A DNA stretch of 64,000 nucleotides from Planctomycetota bacterium. GTDB lineage: Bacteria; Planctomycetota; J058. The stretch's first letter is position 1. Each line of letters starts with the position of its first letter. Below, in pieces: positions 27,079-36,567 of the stretch. The translations under genes were made by a program, and so were the position numbers. Below the pieces are notes generated by a model. It saw only the letters and a list, made by a program, of their open reading frames with translations. It had not been told where the DNA came from and ran no database searches. The DNA lies in NCBI GenBank assembly GCA_023954375.1, contig JAMLIC010000004.1:1-64000 (forward strand), written 5' to 3'.

Positions 27079-27993
27079 TCAGGTCCTCGGGACGATCACG
27101 TCGCCGCCGCGCTCGAACCCGGTCCGGCCGCGGGGCCGGTCGGGGTAGGAGACGGAGCCGCCGAGCGCCGCGGCGCCCAGGCCCAGGAACATGGAGACCA
27201 CGCCGAGGAAGGCGACGCCGCTGAGGGCCGTCGTCGCGCGCTCGGTCGCGCCGGCGACGCGGTACTGCAGGAGGGTGGCCTGCTGCTCCCAGCGGACGAA
27301 GCTGCTCTCGGCCTCCTCGCGGCTCATGCCGGTCCGGGCCGCGAGCTGGTCGATCACCGCCGCCCGCTGGCCGGGCGTGGTCTCGCCGGCGAGCGCGGTG
27401 ATCACCGCGTCGCGCAGCTGCGGGTCGGCCTGGAGCGTCTGCAGGTCCTGCTCGATCTCCGGCGGGAGCTGCGCCTGATCCAGCTGCTGGAGGGCCGCCG
27501 GCGCGACCGCGCCCGCGATGTCGCTGGCGAACGCCGCCGTACCGGCGAGCGCGCGCGTGACGCCGGCCGTCACGATCCACAGGCCGAAGATCATGGCCAC
27601 GCCCCAGGTCACGACGCCGTGGAGCGCCCGGTCCAGCTTGGTCGGCGAGCCGGTCAGCCGCCCGGCGAGCCAGCCGCCGCAGAAGAGCGAGATCACCGAG
27701 GTGAGCAGGACCCAGATCACGGTCCCGAACCCGAAGGCCTGGTCGGCGAGCGGGTCGAACGCGGCCAGGCCGATCGCCAGGCCGAGCAGGTTGAACCAGA
27801 TCTGCAGGACGGACGCGACCACCGCGCCGGCGAAGATCGCGCCCCACGAGATGCGCTTCAGGAGCGCCGGCGAGGTGTCGATCGCGGTCGGGGCGAGCAG
27901 GTCCAGCGGTCCCGTCGAGGGGACCACGGGGGCGCTGGCCGCCGTCGCGCTGCTGGAGGTCGTCGTGTGCGGGTTCTGGGGGTTCATGTCCAC
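27079..27993 (-). CDS. Membrane protein, PhnA-like/uncharacterised
   Basis: 304 residues. An N-terminal Ser/Thr/Pro-rich cytoplasmic region leads to WGAIFAGAVVASVLQIWFNLLGLAIG, a segment typical of a widespread family often labelled PhnA-like membrane proteins. Two more helices (VIWVLLTSVISLFCGGWLAG, VVTWGVAMIFGLWIVTAGV) follow, then a long Gln/Ala-rich helical domain of about 120 residues and a last helix near the C-terminus (VAFLGVVSMFLGLGAAALGG). Function is unknown. A start two codons later (27987) is equally possible. A 274-base gap to the next gene upstream holds nothing I recognise. Confidence 0.6.
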   Translation of the reverse strand: MDMNPQNPHTTTSSSATAASAPVVPSTGPLDLLAPTAIDTSPALLKRISWGAIFAGAVVASVLQIWFNLLGLAIGLAAFDPLADQAFGFGTVIWVLLTSVISLFCGGWLAGRLTGSPTKLDRALHGVVTWGVAMIFGLWIVTAGVTRALAGTAAFASDIAGAVAPAALQQLDQAQLPPEIEQDLQTLQADPQLRDAVITALAGETTPGQRAAVIDQLAARTGMSREEAESSFVRWEQQATLLQYRVAGATERATTALSGVAFLGVVSMFLGLGAAALGGSVSYPDRPRGRTGFERGGDVIVPRT

Positions 27994-28267
27994 TCCTCTC
28001 TCCTGCGCGCCGCGGCTCCCCCTCGCCCGCGGCGCGGCCGTCCCTCGTGCGGGCGGCGCGCCCGCACGCTCTCCCGCGCGCGCGCCCGGCCATGGGCGCG
28101 CCGCGCGACGCGACGACCACGTCGCGCCGGCGAGAGGGGCCGCACGCGCCGTGCCTGGCGGATCCCCTGGCCCGCGCGGCGGCGGAGGCCACGCGTGGCA
28201 CAGGTCGAGGAGCGTCGGGGGCGCGCGTGACCCGCGCCGCCGCGGCGGGGGGCCACGGACCGCGGCT

Positions 28268-29101
28268 TCAGCCCCCCCGCCGGAACGCCTCCACCAGCGC
28301 CGCCGCGCGCGCGGGGTCGACCGGGCGCCCGGCGCGGCCGCCCTCGCGCGCGGCGCTGGCCGCGATCGCGCCGTCGAGCCACGGCACGAGCGCGGGGCAG
28401 GCCTCGGGCGACAGCCCGCTGCCGAGCCACACGGGCACCCCCGGCGCCCCGTCGCGCGCGGCGCGGAGGGCGGCCGGGTCGGGGGCGTGGCCGGTCGCGC
28501 TGCCGCTGACGATCAGCGCGTCGGCGCGCCCGCGCTCGGCGGCGTCGCTGGCCGCGCGGCCGAGGTCCTCGGCCACGAGCGGGCGGGCGTGCTTCACGTG
28601 GACGTCGGCGAGGACCGCGATCGCCCCCGGCGTCCCCGGCGAGGCGCCGAGGTGGTCGCGCAGGCGCAGGGTCGCCGCCGCCTCGCCCTCGATCAGCCCC
28701 TGGTCGGTCGCCGCGACCCCGGTGTGGACGTTGACGCGCACGAACCGCGCGCCCGACGCCACGGCGCAGGCCAGCGCCGCGCGCGCGTCGTTGCGCAGCG
28801 CGTTGACGCCCACCGGCCGCGGCGCGGCCCGCAGCACCACCTCGCGCGCGCAGCGCGCGAGCGCCGCGACCGTCTCCGGCGGGACCTGCTTGAAGAACGG
28901 CGCGTCGCCGTAGTTCTCGACGACGAGGCCGTCGAAGCCGACGGCCAGGAACGCGTCGGCGTCGGCCAGCGCCCGCTCGACGATCGCGTCGAGCGGCGGC
29001 CGGCCGTCGAGCACCCAGCCGGGGCTCCCGGGGAGCGGCGGGAGGTGGACCACGCCGACGAGCGGCTTCGTCCCGGGGGAGAACGGCAGGGCTACGCGCA
29101 T
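28268..29101 (-). CDS. BtpA/SgcQ-family TIM-barrel protein
   Basis: 277 residues. The start KPLVGVVHLPPLPGSP and the segment DGLVVENYGDAPFFKQVPPETVAAL are diagnostic of the BtpA family, as are VGVNALRNDA and RFVRVNVHTGVAATDQGLIEG. BtpA stabilises photosystem I in cyanobacteria; SgcQ is a putative sugar-phosphate-associated homologue in Escherichia coli. In other bacteria the enzyme activity is not established, and a nucleoside or sugar role is often guessed. The gene stands alone and is divergent from the PH-domain operon. Confidence 0.85.
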   Translation of the reverse strand: MRVALPFSPGTKPLVGVVHLPPLPGSPGWVLDGRPPLDAIVERALADADAFLAVGFDGLVVENYGDAPFFKQVPPETVAALARCAREVVLRAAPRPVGVNALRNDARAALACAVASGARFVRVNVHTGVAATDQGLIEGEAAATLRLRDHLGASPGTPGAIAVLADVHVKHARPLVAEDLGRAASDAAERGRADALIVSGSATGHAPDPAALRAARDGAPGVPVWLGSGLSPEACPALVPWLDGAIAASAAREGGRAGRPVDPARAAALVEAFRRGG

Positions 29102-29240
29102 GGGACCCGTCCTCCGGTCGGTGACCTCGCCGGCCCGCCCGACGACGCCACCACCCTATCGGGTGTCGCGGGCGGAAGGAGGCGATGGACGCGCGGGCCG
29201 GTGCGGACCAGGTATCCTCCCGGCACGAGGCAGGTGGCGG

Positions 29241-29780
29241 ATGGACACGGCGAAGAGGGGCGAGCGGGACGCCTGGGTGCGGGCGCTGAAGCGCCCGCAC
29301 CCGCGGCTCTTCTGGGTCTACGCCGCCCGCTCGCTCCTGGGCGGGCCGCTGTTCCCGTTCATCTTCGTGGCCCTCTGCTTCCGCTACCACACGCTCCGCT
29401 ACACGTTCACGGAGGAGGGCGTCACCGTCTCGTGGGGCGTCCTGTTCTACAAGGAGTCGACCGTCCTCTACCGCCGGATCCAGGACATCCACGTGCGGCG
29501 CAGCTTCCTCGAGCGGTGGCTCGGCGTGGCCACGGTCGACATCCAGACGGCGTCGGGCAGCGCCGGGGCGGAGATCGAGCTCGAGGGGCTCGAGGACCAC
29601 GAGGCGGTCCGCGACTACCTCTACCGCCGCATGCGCGGCACGGATGCCGCGGCGGCCGCGAGCGCCGCGCCCGCGGCGGCGGCCGCCCCGCCGGGCGAGG
29701 GCGAGGCGGAGCTGGTCGGGCTCCTGCACGCCCTGCGCCACGAGCTCGAGGGGGCGCGCAAGGCGCTCGAGGGGCGCTGA
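29241..29780 (+). CDS. PH-domain (bPH2, YdbS-like) membrane protein
   Basis: 179 residues. Two short hydrophobic stretches (LFWVYAARSLLGGPLFPFIFVAL) precede the bacterial PH-like domain TFTEEGVTVSWGVLFYKES, TVLYRRIQDIHVRRSFLERWLG and VATVDIQTASG, the usual DUF304/bPH2 signature. An Ala-rich linker and a short C-terminal helix follow. YdbS/YdbT proteins in Gram-positive bacteria affect resistance to antimicrobials and lipid-associated processes; here the role is unknown. GGTGGCGG lies before the ATG. Three bases separate it from the second PH-domain gene. Confidence 0.8.
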   Translation: MDTAKRGERDAWVRALKRPHPRLFWVYAARSLLGGPLFPFIFVALCFRYHTLRYTFTEEGVTVSWGVLFYKESTVLYRRIQDIHVRRSFLERWLGVATVDIQTASGSAGAEIELEGLEDHEAVRDYLYRRMRGTDAAAAASAAPAAAAAPPGEGEAELVGLLHALRHELEGARKALEGR

Positions 29781-29783
29781 GCC

Positions 29784-30521
29784 GTGTTCGACGTCACCCG
29801 GCGGCTGGCCGCCGCGATCCTCAAGGTGCCCCTGACCCCGCCGGACCCGCCGGCCGGCAGCCGCGGGAGCACGGCGGTGTTCCGCGCCAGCCCCCGCTAC
29901 CTGACCTACAAGCTCCTCCCCTTCTGGCTGAGCGCGGCCTGGAGCCTCGCCGTCTACCTGGCCGTGGGGGTGGCCGGCTTCGTCGAGGGCGGCCCGGTCG
30001 TGCGCGTGCTCGTGGTCCTCGGCGGGCTGTTCGTCTTCGGGGGGCTCTTCGTCGGCTACTGCGCGATCCGGCTCGACTACGAGCTGCGCTACTACGTCGT
30101 CACGGACCGCTCGATCCGCATCCGCGAGGGGGCCTGGCTGCTGCGCGAGATGACCCTCACGCACGCCAACGTGCAGGACGTGAGCATCTCGCAGGGGCCG
30201 CTGCAGCGGATGTTCCGCATCGCCGACGTGGTGGTGAAGACGGCGGGCGGCGGCGGCGCGGCGGCGGCCCAGCCGGGGGGGAGCGGGCACCAGGCCATGC
30301 TCGCGGGCGTCGAGGACGCGGCGGCGATCCGCGACCGCATCCGCGCCTACCTCGGCCGGCAGGCCGACGACGGCGGCCTCGGTGACGACCCCGCCACGCC
30401 GGCGCAGGCCCCGGCGCCGGCCTCGGCCTCGGCCGGCGCGACCGTCGCGGCCCTGCGCGAGGTCGTCGAGGCGGCGCGTGGCCTGCGCGCCGCAGCGGAG
30501 CGCCGGCGGGCGGAGGCGTAG
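29784..30521 (+). CDS. PH-domain (bPH2, YdbT-like) membrane protein
   Basis: 245 residues. Two membrane helices (about residues 45-70 and 75-100, LPFWLSAAWSLAVYLAVGVAG and VLVVLGGLFVFGGLFVGY) are followed by a PH-like domain (RYYVVTDRSIRIREGAWLL, LTHANVQDVSISQGPLQRMF). The C-terminal third is Ala-rich and charged. Together with the upstream gene it forms the usual YdbS-YdbT pair in one operon. Its TAG stop shares its G with the GTG of the next small gene. Confidence 0.8.
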   Translation: MFDVTRRLAAAILKVPLTPPDPPAGSRGSTAVFRASPRYLTYKLLPFWLSAAWSLAVYLAVGVAGFVEGGPVVRVLVVLGGLFVFGGLFVGYCAIRLDYELRYYVVTDRSIRIREGAWLLREMTLTHANVQDVSISQGPLQRMFRIADVVVKTAGGGGAAAAQPGGSGHQAMLAGVEDAAAIRDRIRAYLGRQADDGGLGDDPATPAQAPAPASASAGATVAALREVVEAARGLRAAAERRRAEA

Positions 30522-30694
30522 TGGGCGTCAACCACGTGCACGCGCACGACGACGAGCCGCGCTCGCCCGAGGAGGCGGCCCGCGAGCGGGCGGATCGGTT
30601 CGCGGCGGCGCTCGAGGCGGTCCTGCGCGACCACCGCGAGGCGCTCGCGCGGGCGGACCTCCCGCCCGGCGCCCGGCCGGAGCGGGCGCCGTGA
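30521..30694 (+). CDS. Small hypothetical protein, 57 residues
   Basis: Starts at the GTG of TAGTG and encodes MGVNHVHAHDDEPRSPEEA followed by a helical segment (AARERADRFAAALEAVLRDHREALARADL) and a Pro-rich tail. It is charged, soluble and probably an amphipathic helix. It overlaps both neighbours (one base and four bases), which argues that it is a real, coupled gene. Its position directly upstream of a Doc-like gene is where an antitoxin would sit, but it has no similarity I can see to Phd. Confidence 0.6.
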   Translation: MGVNHVHAHDDEPRSPEEAARERADRFAAALEAVLRDHREALARADLPPGARPERAP

Positions 30695-31089
30695 GCGCCA
30701 GCACGCCCGACCTCCTCACCCCCGACGAGGTGGCCGCCGTCCGCGCCGCCCTCGCCGGCGCGCCCGCCGCGCCGCCGCCGCCGGCCTGCGCCGACGCCCT
30801 GGAGGCCGCGCGGGCCTACGCGCTCGGCGACGGCCTCGACCTGTTCGACTGCACCGACCTGTTCGAGGTCGCCGCGCGCCTGCTGATCGCCCTGCTCGCC
30901 CGGCCGCCCTGGGGCGAGCGCCCGCGGGCCACGGCGCTGGCGGTGACGCTCGCCCTCCTGCACGTGAACGGGATCGTCGTCGAGGCCCCGGCCGACGACC
31001 TCCTGGCGGCCGTCGACCTCGCCGCCCGGGAGGACGCGGACCTCGTCGAGGTCGCCTGGGCCCTGCGCCAGCGCGCCCGGGCCTGGTAG
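30691..31089 (+). CDS. Doc-like (Fic fold) protein lacking the catalytic motif
   Basis: 132 residues. The Doc/death-on-curing layout is visible: LTPDEVAAVRAALAG at the start, then DLFEVAARLLIALLARPP and ATALAVTLALLHVNGI, which in Doc toxins flank the active site. The HPFxDGNKR phosphotransferase motif expected at about residues 70-78 is replaced by PPWGERPR, with no catalytic His or Asn. Hence it should not phosphorylate EF-Tu like true Doc. It may be a decayed or repurposed regulator. Start GTG overlaps the previous gene; it ends the PH-domain operon. Confidence 0.6.
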   Translation: MSASTPDLLTPDEVAAVRAALAGAPAAPPPPACADALEAARAYALGDGLDLFDCTDLFEVAARLLIALLARPPWGERPRATALAVTLALLHVNGIVVEAPADDLLAAVDLAAREDADLVEVAWALRQRARAW

Positions 31090-31195
31090 CAGGGAGGGGG
31101 GTGCGACAAAGCGCCACGTTGCGCGCCCCTGAATTACAGCTAATCTCCACCGAAATGCCTTTGAGCCCGCCGTCGCGGGCGGAGGAGGAGCCGCG

Positions 31196-32296
31196 ATGAC
31201 CACGCCAGCGCCGCCGCCGCCGGGAGGGGTGCCTCCAGGGACCTACGTGCTCGCGGTGGGGGTCGCGTCGGCCGCCCTGGGCGCGCTCGGCGGGGTCCTC
31301 TTCGTGGGCCTCCTCGGCTGGTCGCCCGCGAACGTGCGCCCGGCCGCGCACGACGCGGCCTACGTCGCCGACGACGGCGAGGCGCCGACCGGGGCGGTCG
31401 CCGTCCCGGCGGTGGTCGACGCGCCGCCGCCCGCGCCGACGGTCGGCGAGGACGGCGCCTGGCCGCCCGAGCGCGACGTGCGCGACGTGGCGGTGAAGCG
31501 GGCCGACGCGCTCGAGGTGATCCGGGTCCAGCGGATCCTCACCGACGACCCGTTCTGGGGCGCCTGGCGCGACGCCCCCTACGTCGAGGTGCCGCTCATG
31601 GCCCAGCAGATGGCCATGCCGCGCCTGGACGCCCCCTCGATCGACAAGCTGCGCGTGCAGGGCCTCTGCGATGGGCGCCAGATCGCGTGGCGGATCGGCT
31701 GGGACGACGCCACGCCCGACGGGAACGTGGACGTCAGCCGCTTCTCCGACGCGGTGGCGATCGCCTTCCCCCTCGACCCCGGCGCGCCGCCGATGATGGG
31801 CTCGAAGGAGCGGCGGGTCCAGATCCTCTACTGGAAGGCGCTCTGGCAGAAGGACATCGACGCCGGCTTCCAGGACGTCCAGGCGCTGCACCCGAACTAC
31901 TGGACGGACCTCTACTGGTTCGCCGAGGGGCAGTTCCCCTACCCCGTCCCGTCGTCGTTCCAGCACCCGGCCTCGCGGCAGTGGTTCATCGCCCACCAGG
32001 CGGGAAACCCGATGGCCGCGTTCTCGCGGTCGCAGCCGGTGGAGGAGCTCGTCGCCGAGGGCTGGAGCACGCTGACCCACCAGCCCCACTCGGCGACCTC
32101 CGGGCGCGGGGCGTGGGTGAAGGGCAAGTGGGCCGTGGTGCTCCGGCGGCCGCTCAAGACGACCGACCCGCTCGACTACACGTTCACGCTGGGCGGGACC
32201 GGGCAGGCCTCGTTCGCCGCCTGGAACGGCAGCGCCGGCGAGCGCGGCGGGCGCAAGCACTGGTCGAACTGGGTCGACTTCGTGGTGAAGCAGTGA
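31196..32296 (+). CDS. Gamma subunit, ethylbenzene-dehydrogenase-like heme b protein
   Basis: 366 residues. One N-terminal membrane helix (about residues 18-42) anchors a large periplasmic domain. That domain follows the type II DMSO-reductase gamma fold: [38 protein letters not shown] in shortened form, AFPLDP and a late [20 protein letters not shown]. In ethylbenzene dehydrogenase, chlorate reductase and NXR the gamma subunit binds one heme b (Met and Lys ligands) and passes electrons on. It is the first gene of the operon; 106 bases after the Doc-like gene contain its likely promoter. GGAGGAGG precedes the ATG. Confidence 0.8.
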   Translation: MTTPAPPPPGGVPPGTYVLAVGVASAALGALGGVLFVGLLGWSPANVRPAAHDAAYVADDGEAPTGAVAVPAVVDAPPPAPTVGEDGAWPPERDVRDVAVKRADALEVIRVQRILTDDPFWGAWRDAPYVEVPLMAQQMAMPRLDAPSIDKLRVQGLCDGRQIAWRIGWDDATPDGNVDVSRFSDAVAIAFPLDPGAPPMMGSKERRVQILYWKALWQKDIDAGFQDVQALHPNYWTDLYWFAEGQFPYPVPSSFQHPASRQWFIAHQAGNPMAAFSRSQPVEELVAEGWSTLTHQPHSATSGRGAWVKGKWAVVLRRPLKTTDPLDYTFTLGGTGQASFAAWNGSAGERGGRKHWSNWVDFVVKQ

Positions 32297-32994
32297 CCGC
32301 GCTCGCGCAGGCGGACCTGCTCCTCGGGCTGGCGCGGGCCTTCGGCCCGCCGGGGCCCGCGGCGACGAAGGCGGTCGCGGACCTCGCCGGGGTCGCCGAG
32401 CCCCTGGCCGAGGCCGCCGGGGGGCCGGACCCGCGCGCGCTGGCGGACGCCCTGCGCCTCGCCGCGTGGGCGGTCGCCGACGCCGCGCCGGGGGCGCTCG
32501 AGATGGAGTACCAGCGGCTGTTCTCCTGCGGCGTCGCCTGCCCGATCCACGAGGCGGGCTTCGTCCGGCGCGACAAGGGGCACATCCTGGGCGACATCGC
32601 CGGCTTCTACCGCGCGTTCGGCGTGCAGCTGCGAGAGGACGCGGCCGAGCGGCCCGACCACCTGGTGGCCGAGCTCGAGTTCCTGGCCCTGCTCCTGGTC
32701 ATGCTCGCGCGGGCCGAGGGCGAGCAGGCGGCGGTCACGCGCGCGGCGGCGCGCGCCTTCGGGGAGGACCACCTGGGCGAGTGGCTGCCCGGCTTCACCG
32801 TGCACCTCGCCGCGACCACGCGCGAGCCGGCCTACGCGCACCTCGCCCGCGCGCTCGCCGGGGCCTGGGGGGCCGTGGCCGCGGCGCTGGGGCTCGACGA
32901 GCCGCCGCGGCGGCTGCCTGCGGCGGGGACGGGGGCGGGGGCGGAGGCGGGCGAGCCCTTCGAGTGCGGGCTGGCCGAGGCGGGGCTGGCGTGA
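32293..32994 (+). CDS. TorD/NarJ-family molybdoenzyme chaperone
   Basis: About 233 residues, all helical and without export signal. The segments [21 protein letters not shown], in part, and [12 protein letters not shown] and [17 protein letters not shown] are the conserved core of TorD-like chaperones, which hold the folded-but-empty catalytic subunit until the Mo cofactor is inserted and then let it go to the Tat system. GTG at 32293 overlaps the gamma gene stop by four bases, so it is coupled. Its position between gamma and alpha differs from the common alpha-beta-delta order. Confidence 0.85.
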   Translation: MTALAQADLLLGLARAFGPPGPAATKAVADLAGVAEPLAEAAGGPDPRALADALRLAAWAVADAAPGALEMEYQRLFSCGVACPIHEAGFVRRDKGHILGDIAGFYRAFGVQLREDAAERPDHLVAELEFLALLLVMLARAEGEQAAVTRAAARAFGEDHLGEWLPGFTVHLAATTREPAYAHLARALAGAWGAVAAALGLDEPPRRLPAAGTGAGAEAGEPFECGLAEAGLA

Positions 32995-33020
32995 GCGACC
33001 AGCGGAAGGAGCGGACCGGG

Positions 33021-36000
33021 ATGGGCCACCACGGGCGCGTCGATCGGCGGCAGTTCCTCTTCCAGCTCGGCGTCGGCGCCGGCGGCGCGCTCCTGGCGAG
33101 CACGGCGCTGGCCGACACCCAGCTCCTGCGGGCCGTGGACGTCGAGAACCCCCTGAGCAAGTACCCGAACCGGGACTGGGAGCGGCACTACCGCGACCTG
33201 TACCGGTCCGACACGAGCTTCGTGTTCCTGTGCGCGCCGAACGACACGCACAACTGCCTGCTCCGGGCGCACGTCAAGAGCGGCGTCGTCACGCGCATCT
33301 CCCCCAGCTTCGCCTACCACAAGGCGACCGACCTGGCCGGCAACCGCGCCAGCCGGCGCTGGGACCCGCGCTGCTGCCAGAAGGGGCTGGCGCTCGTGCG
33401 GCGGTTCTACGGCGACCGGCGCGTGAAGCGGCCCATGATCCGCGCGGGCTTCAAGGCCTGGATCGAGGCCGGCTGCCCGCGGGACGAGGGTACCGGGGCG
33501 GTGGACAAGAAGTGGCTCGACCGCGGCCGCGACGCGTGGGTGGCGGCGTCCTGGGACGAGGCCTTCGACTTCGCGGCGAAGGCGCTCGTCGACATCGCGA
33601 AGGCCTACACGGGCGAGGCCGGGCAGGCGCGCCTCCTCGCGCAGGGCTACGACCCGCTCATGGTCGAGGCGACGCAGGGGGCCGGGACGCAGGTGCTCAA
33701 GTTCCGCGGCGGCATGGCGGCCCTGGGCATCACGCGGATCATGGCCTTCTACCGCCTCGCCAACTCCATGGCGCTGCTCGACGACAAGCTGCGCGGCGGG
33801 GGCCGCGAGCGGGCGGTCGGCGCGCGGGGCTGGGACAACTACGCCTGGCACACCGACCTGCCGCCCGGCCACCCGATGGTCGTCGGCCAGCAGACCAACG
33901 AGTTCGACCTGTGCAACGTCGAGCACGCGGGCCTGGTGATCGCCTGGGGGCTCAACTGGATCACGACCAAGATGCCCGACGGGCACTGGCTGACCGAGGC
34001 GCGCCTCAAGGGGACGAAGGTCGTCGTCATCGCCTGCGAGTACAGCGCCACGTCGAACAAGGGCGACGAGGTCGTGGTCGTCCGCCCGGGCACGACCCCG
34101 GCCCTGGCCCTCGGGCTGGCGCAGGTGCTCATCGCCGAGAAGCTCTACGACCCGGACGAGGTCAAGACCCGCACCGACCTGCCGTTCCTGGTGCGGCTCG
34201 ACACGGGCGACCTCTTGCGCGCCAAGGACGCGCTCCCGGGCCACGAGCACGCGCCGTTCACGAACAACATCACCGTGCTCCCGGCCGGCCAGAAGCCGCC
34301 GCCGGCGCACCTGCACGCGGGACCCATCATCACCGAGGCGCAGCGCGAGGCCTGGGGCGACTTCGTGGTGTGGGACGAGAAGACCGGCGCCCCGGCGGCC
34401 GTCCACCGCGACGCGGTCGGCGGGCGCTTCGCGGGCACGGGCCTCGACCCGCGCCTCGAGGGCGCCGTCGAGGTGACCCTGGTCGACGGGACGAAGGTCG
34501 CCTGCCGGACGGTGTTCGACCTCACGCGCGAGGTGCTCGACGGCAGCTACACGCCCGACGACGTGCAGAAGCTCACCTGGTGCCCCGCCGACGTCGTCCG
34601 CTCGCTCGCCCGGCAGGTGGCGGCGAACCAGGAGCGGACGATCTTCGCCCTGGGCATGGGCCCCAACCAGTTCTTCAACAGCGACCTGAAGGACCGCGCC
34701 GTGTTCCTGGTCGCCGCCCTGACGAGGAACGTCGGCCGGATCGGCGGCAACGTCGGCAGCTACGCCGGCAACTACCGCTCGGCCATGTTCTCGGGCGTGC
34801 CGCAGTACGTGGGCGAGGACCCGTTCGCGCCCGAGCTCGACCCGGCGAAGCCGGCCCCGGTCCGGACCTACTTCCGCACGGAGAGCGCCCACTACTTCAA
34901 CCACGGCGACACGATCCTGCGCTACGGCAAGGGCGTCCTCACGGGCAAGACCCACATGCCGACGCCGACCAAGTCGATCATGGTGAGCAACTCGAACTCG
35001 CTGATCGGCAACGCCAAGGGCCACTACGAGACGGTCGTCAACGGCCTGCCGCGGGTCGAGTTCGTCGCCGTGAGCGAGTGGTGGTGGACGGGGAGCTGCG
35101 AGTACGCCGACATCGTCTTCCCGGTCGACTCGTGGGCCGAGTTCAAAGTCCCCGACATGACCATGAGCGTGACGAACCCGTTCCTGTACGTGTTCCCCGC
35201 CACGCCCCTGCCGCGCATCCACGACACGCGGCCCGACGCCGAGGTGGTCGCCGGCGTGGGCCGGGCGGTCGGCCGCCTCACGGGCGACCCGCGCCACGAG
35301 CCGTACTGGCGCTTCGTGGCCGAGGGCGGCATGCGCCCGTACCTGCAGCGGATCCTCGACCACAGCGCGCTCATGCGCGGCTACAAGGTCGAGGACCTCG
35401 AGCGCAAGGCCGAGCAGGGCACGCCGGCCATGGTCCTCTCGCGGACCTACCCCAAGTGGTCGAGCTGGGAGCAGATCCACGAGGACAAGCCCTGGTACAC
35501 GCGCTCGGGGCGCATGGAGTTCTACCGCGACGAGCCGGAGTTCAAGGACAGCGGCGAGAACCTCGTCGTCCACCGCGAGCCGATCGACTCGACCTTCTTC
35601 GAACCGAACGTGATCGTGGCCAGGCCGCACCCGGTCCTGCGCCCGAAGACGCCGGAGGACTACGGGGCGGACCGCGCCGACCTCTCGACCGACGCCCGGC
35701 AGGCCCGGCACGTGGTCCGGTCCGTCGACGAGCTGATGAAGACCGAGCATCCGCTCATGAAGAAGGGCTACGACCTGATCTTCCACACGCCGAAGTACCG
35801 CCACGGGGCGCACACGACGCCGGTCGACACGGACATCGTCTCGGTGTGGTTCGGGCCGTTCGGCGACATGTACCGCCACGACAAGCGCACGCCGTTCGTC
35901 AACGAGCTGTTCGTCGACATCAACCCCGCCGACGCGAAGCGGCTCGGGGTCGAGGACGGCGACTACGTGTGGATCGACGCCGACCCGAAGGACCGGCCCT

Positions 36001-36491
36001 ACCACGGCTGGAAGGCCGGGACCGAGGAGTACAAGCTCGCCCGGCTCATGGCCCGGGCCCGCTACTACCCGGGCACGCCGGTGGGGATCACGCGCATGTG
36101 GCACAACGCCTACGGCTCGACCTACGGGTCGGTCCGCGGCCACGAGAGCGACCCGACGGGCCTGGCCAAGTGCCCGGAGACGAACTACCAGGCGCTGTTC
36201 CGCTACGGCAGCCATCAGAGCTGCACGCGCGGGTGGCTCAAGCCGACGTGGATGACCGACACGCTCCACGTGAAGACGATGTACGGCCAGGAGATCGTGC
36301 AGGGCTGGGTGCCCGACATCCATGGGCCGACCGGCGCCCCGCGCGAGGCGATCGTCAAGATCACGCCCGCCGAGCAGGGCGGCCTCGGCGGCGAGGGGCT
36401 GTGGCGGCCGGCGAAGCTCGGCCTGCGCCCGACCTACGAGGCCGCGGCGCTGAAGAAGTTCATCGCGGGCGAGTTCGTCCGGCGCGCCTAG
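33021..36491 (+). CDS. Type II DMSO-reductase-family catalytic subunit, NXR alpha-like
   Basis: About 1156 residues, matching nitrite oxidoreductase alpha. [19 protein letters not shown] is a Tat signal, so the enzyme is periplasmic. An N-terminal [4Fe-4S] site is suggested by CAPNDTHNC (Cys71, Cys79) and [10 protein letters not shown] (about 118-119). The segment WDNYAWHTD (Asp at about 279) is the place of the Mo-ligand Asp. [36 protein letters not shown] and the C-terminal [19 protein letters not shown] are typical of the NXR and periplasmic nitrate-reductase-like clade as I recall it. Likely reaction: nitrite to nitrate or the reverse; other substrates (selenate, chlorate) remain possible. 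ATG 33021 has GGAAGGAG upstream; a GTG at 32991 is the alternative. Confidence 0.82.
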   Translation: MGHHGRVDRRQFLFQLGVGAGGALLASTALADTQLLRAVDVENPLSKYPNRDWERHYRDLYRSDTSFVFLCAPNDTHNCLLRAHVKSGVVTRISPSFAYHKATDLAGNRASRRWDPRCCQKGLALVRRFYGDRRVKRPMIRAGFKAWIEAGCPRDEGTGAVDKKWLDRGRDAWVAASWDEAFDFAAKALVDIAKAYTGEAGQARLLAQGYDPLMVEATQGAGTQVLKFRGGMAALGITRIMAFYRLANSMALLDDKLRGGGRERAVGARGWDNYAWHTDLPPGHPMVVGQQTNEFDLCNVEHAGLVIAWGLNWITTKMPDGHWLTEARLKGTKVVVIACEYSATSNKGDEVVVVRPGTTPALALGLAQVLIAEKLYDPDEVKTRTDLPFLVRLDTGDLLRAKDALPGHEHAPFTNNITVLPAGQKPPPAHLHAGPIITEAQREAWGDFVVWDEKTGAPAAVHRDAVGGRFAGTGLDPRLEGAVEVTLVDGTKVACRTVFDLTREVLDGSYTPDDVQKLTWCPADVVRSLARQVAANQERTIFALGMGPNQFFNSDLKDRAVFLVAALTRNVGRIGGNVGSYAGNYRSAMFSGVPQYVGEDPFAPELDPAKPAPVRTYFRTESAHYFNHGDTILRYGKGVLTGKTHMPTPTKSIMVSNSNSLIGNAKGHYETVVNGLPRVEFVAVSEWWWTGSCEYADIVFPVDSWAEFKVPDMTMSVTNPFLYVFPATPLPRIHDTRPDAEVVAGVGRAVGRLTGDPRHEPYWRFVAEGGMRPYLQRILDHSALMRGYKVEDLERKAEQGTPAMVLSRTYPKWSSWEQIHEDKPWYTRSGRMEFYRDEPEFKDSGENLVVHREPIDSTFFEPNVIVARPHPVLRPKTPEDYGADRADLSTDARQARHVVRSVDELMKTEHPLMKKGYDLIFHTPKYRHGAHTTPVDTDIVSVWFGPFGDMYRHDKRTPFVNELFVDINPADAKRLGVEDGDYVWIDADPKDRPYHGWKAGTEEYKLARLMARARYYPGTPVGITRMWHNAYGSTYGSVRGHESDPTGLAKCPETNYQALFRYGSHQSCTRGWLKPTWMTDTLHVKTMYGQEIVQGWVPDIHGPTGAPREAIVKITPAEQGGLGGEGLWRPAKLGLRPTYEAAALKKFIAGEFVRRA

Positions 36492-36567
36492 CCCCGGAGG
36501 TCGGTGGTTCGAGACACGCGCCTGGCGCGCCTTCGGCCGGGCCTGACGCGACGACGGAGGGAGCACC

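Noticed and set aside
30691..31089. Active Doc toxin-antitoxin module
   Set aside because: The catalytic His, Asp, Asn and Lys of the Fic/Doc motif are missing, and the small upstream protein does not resemble Phd.
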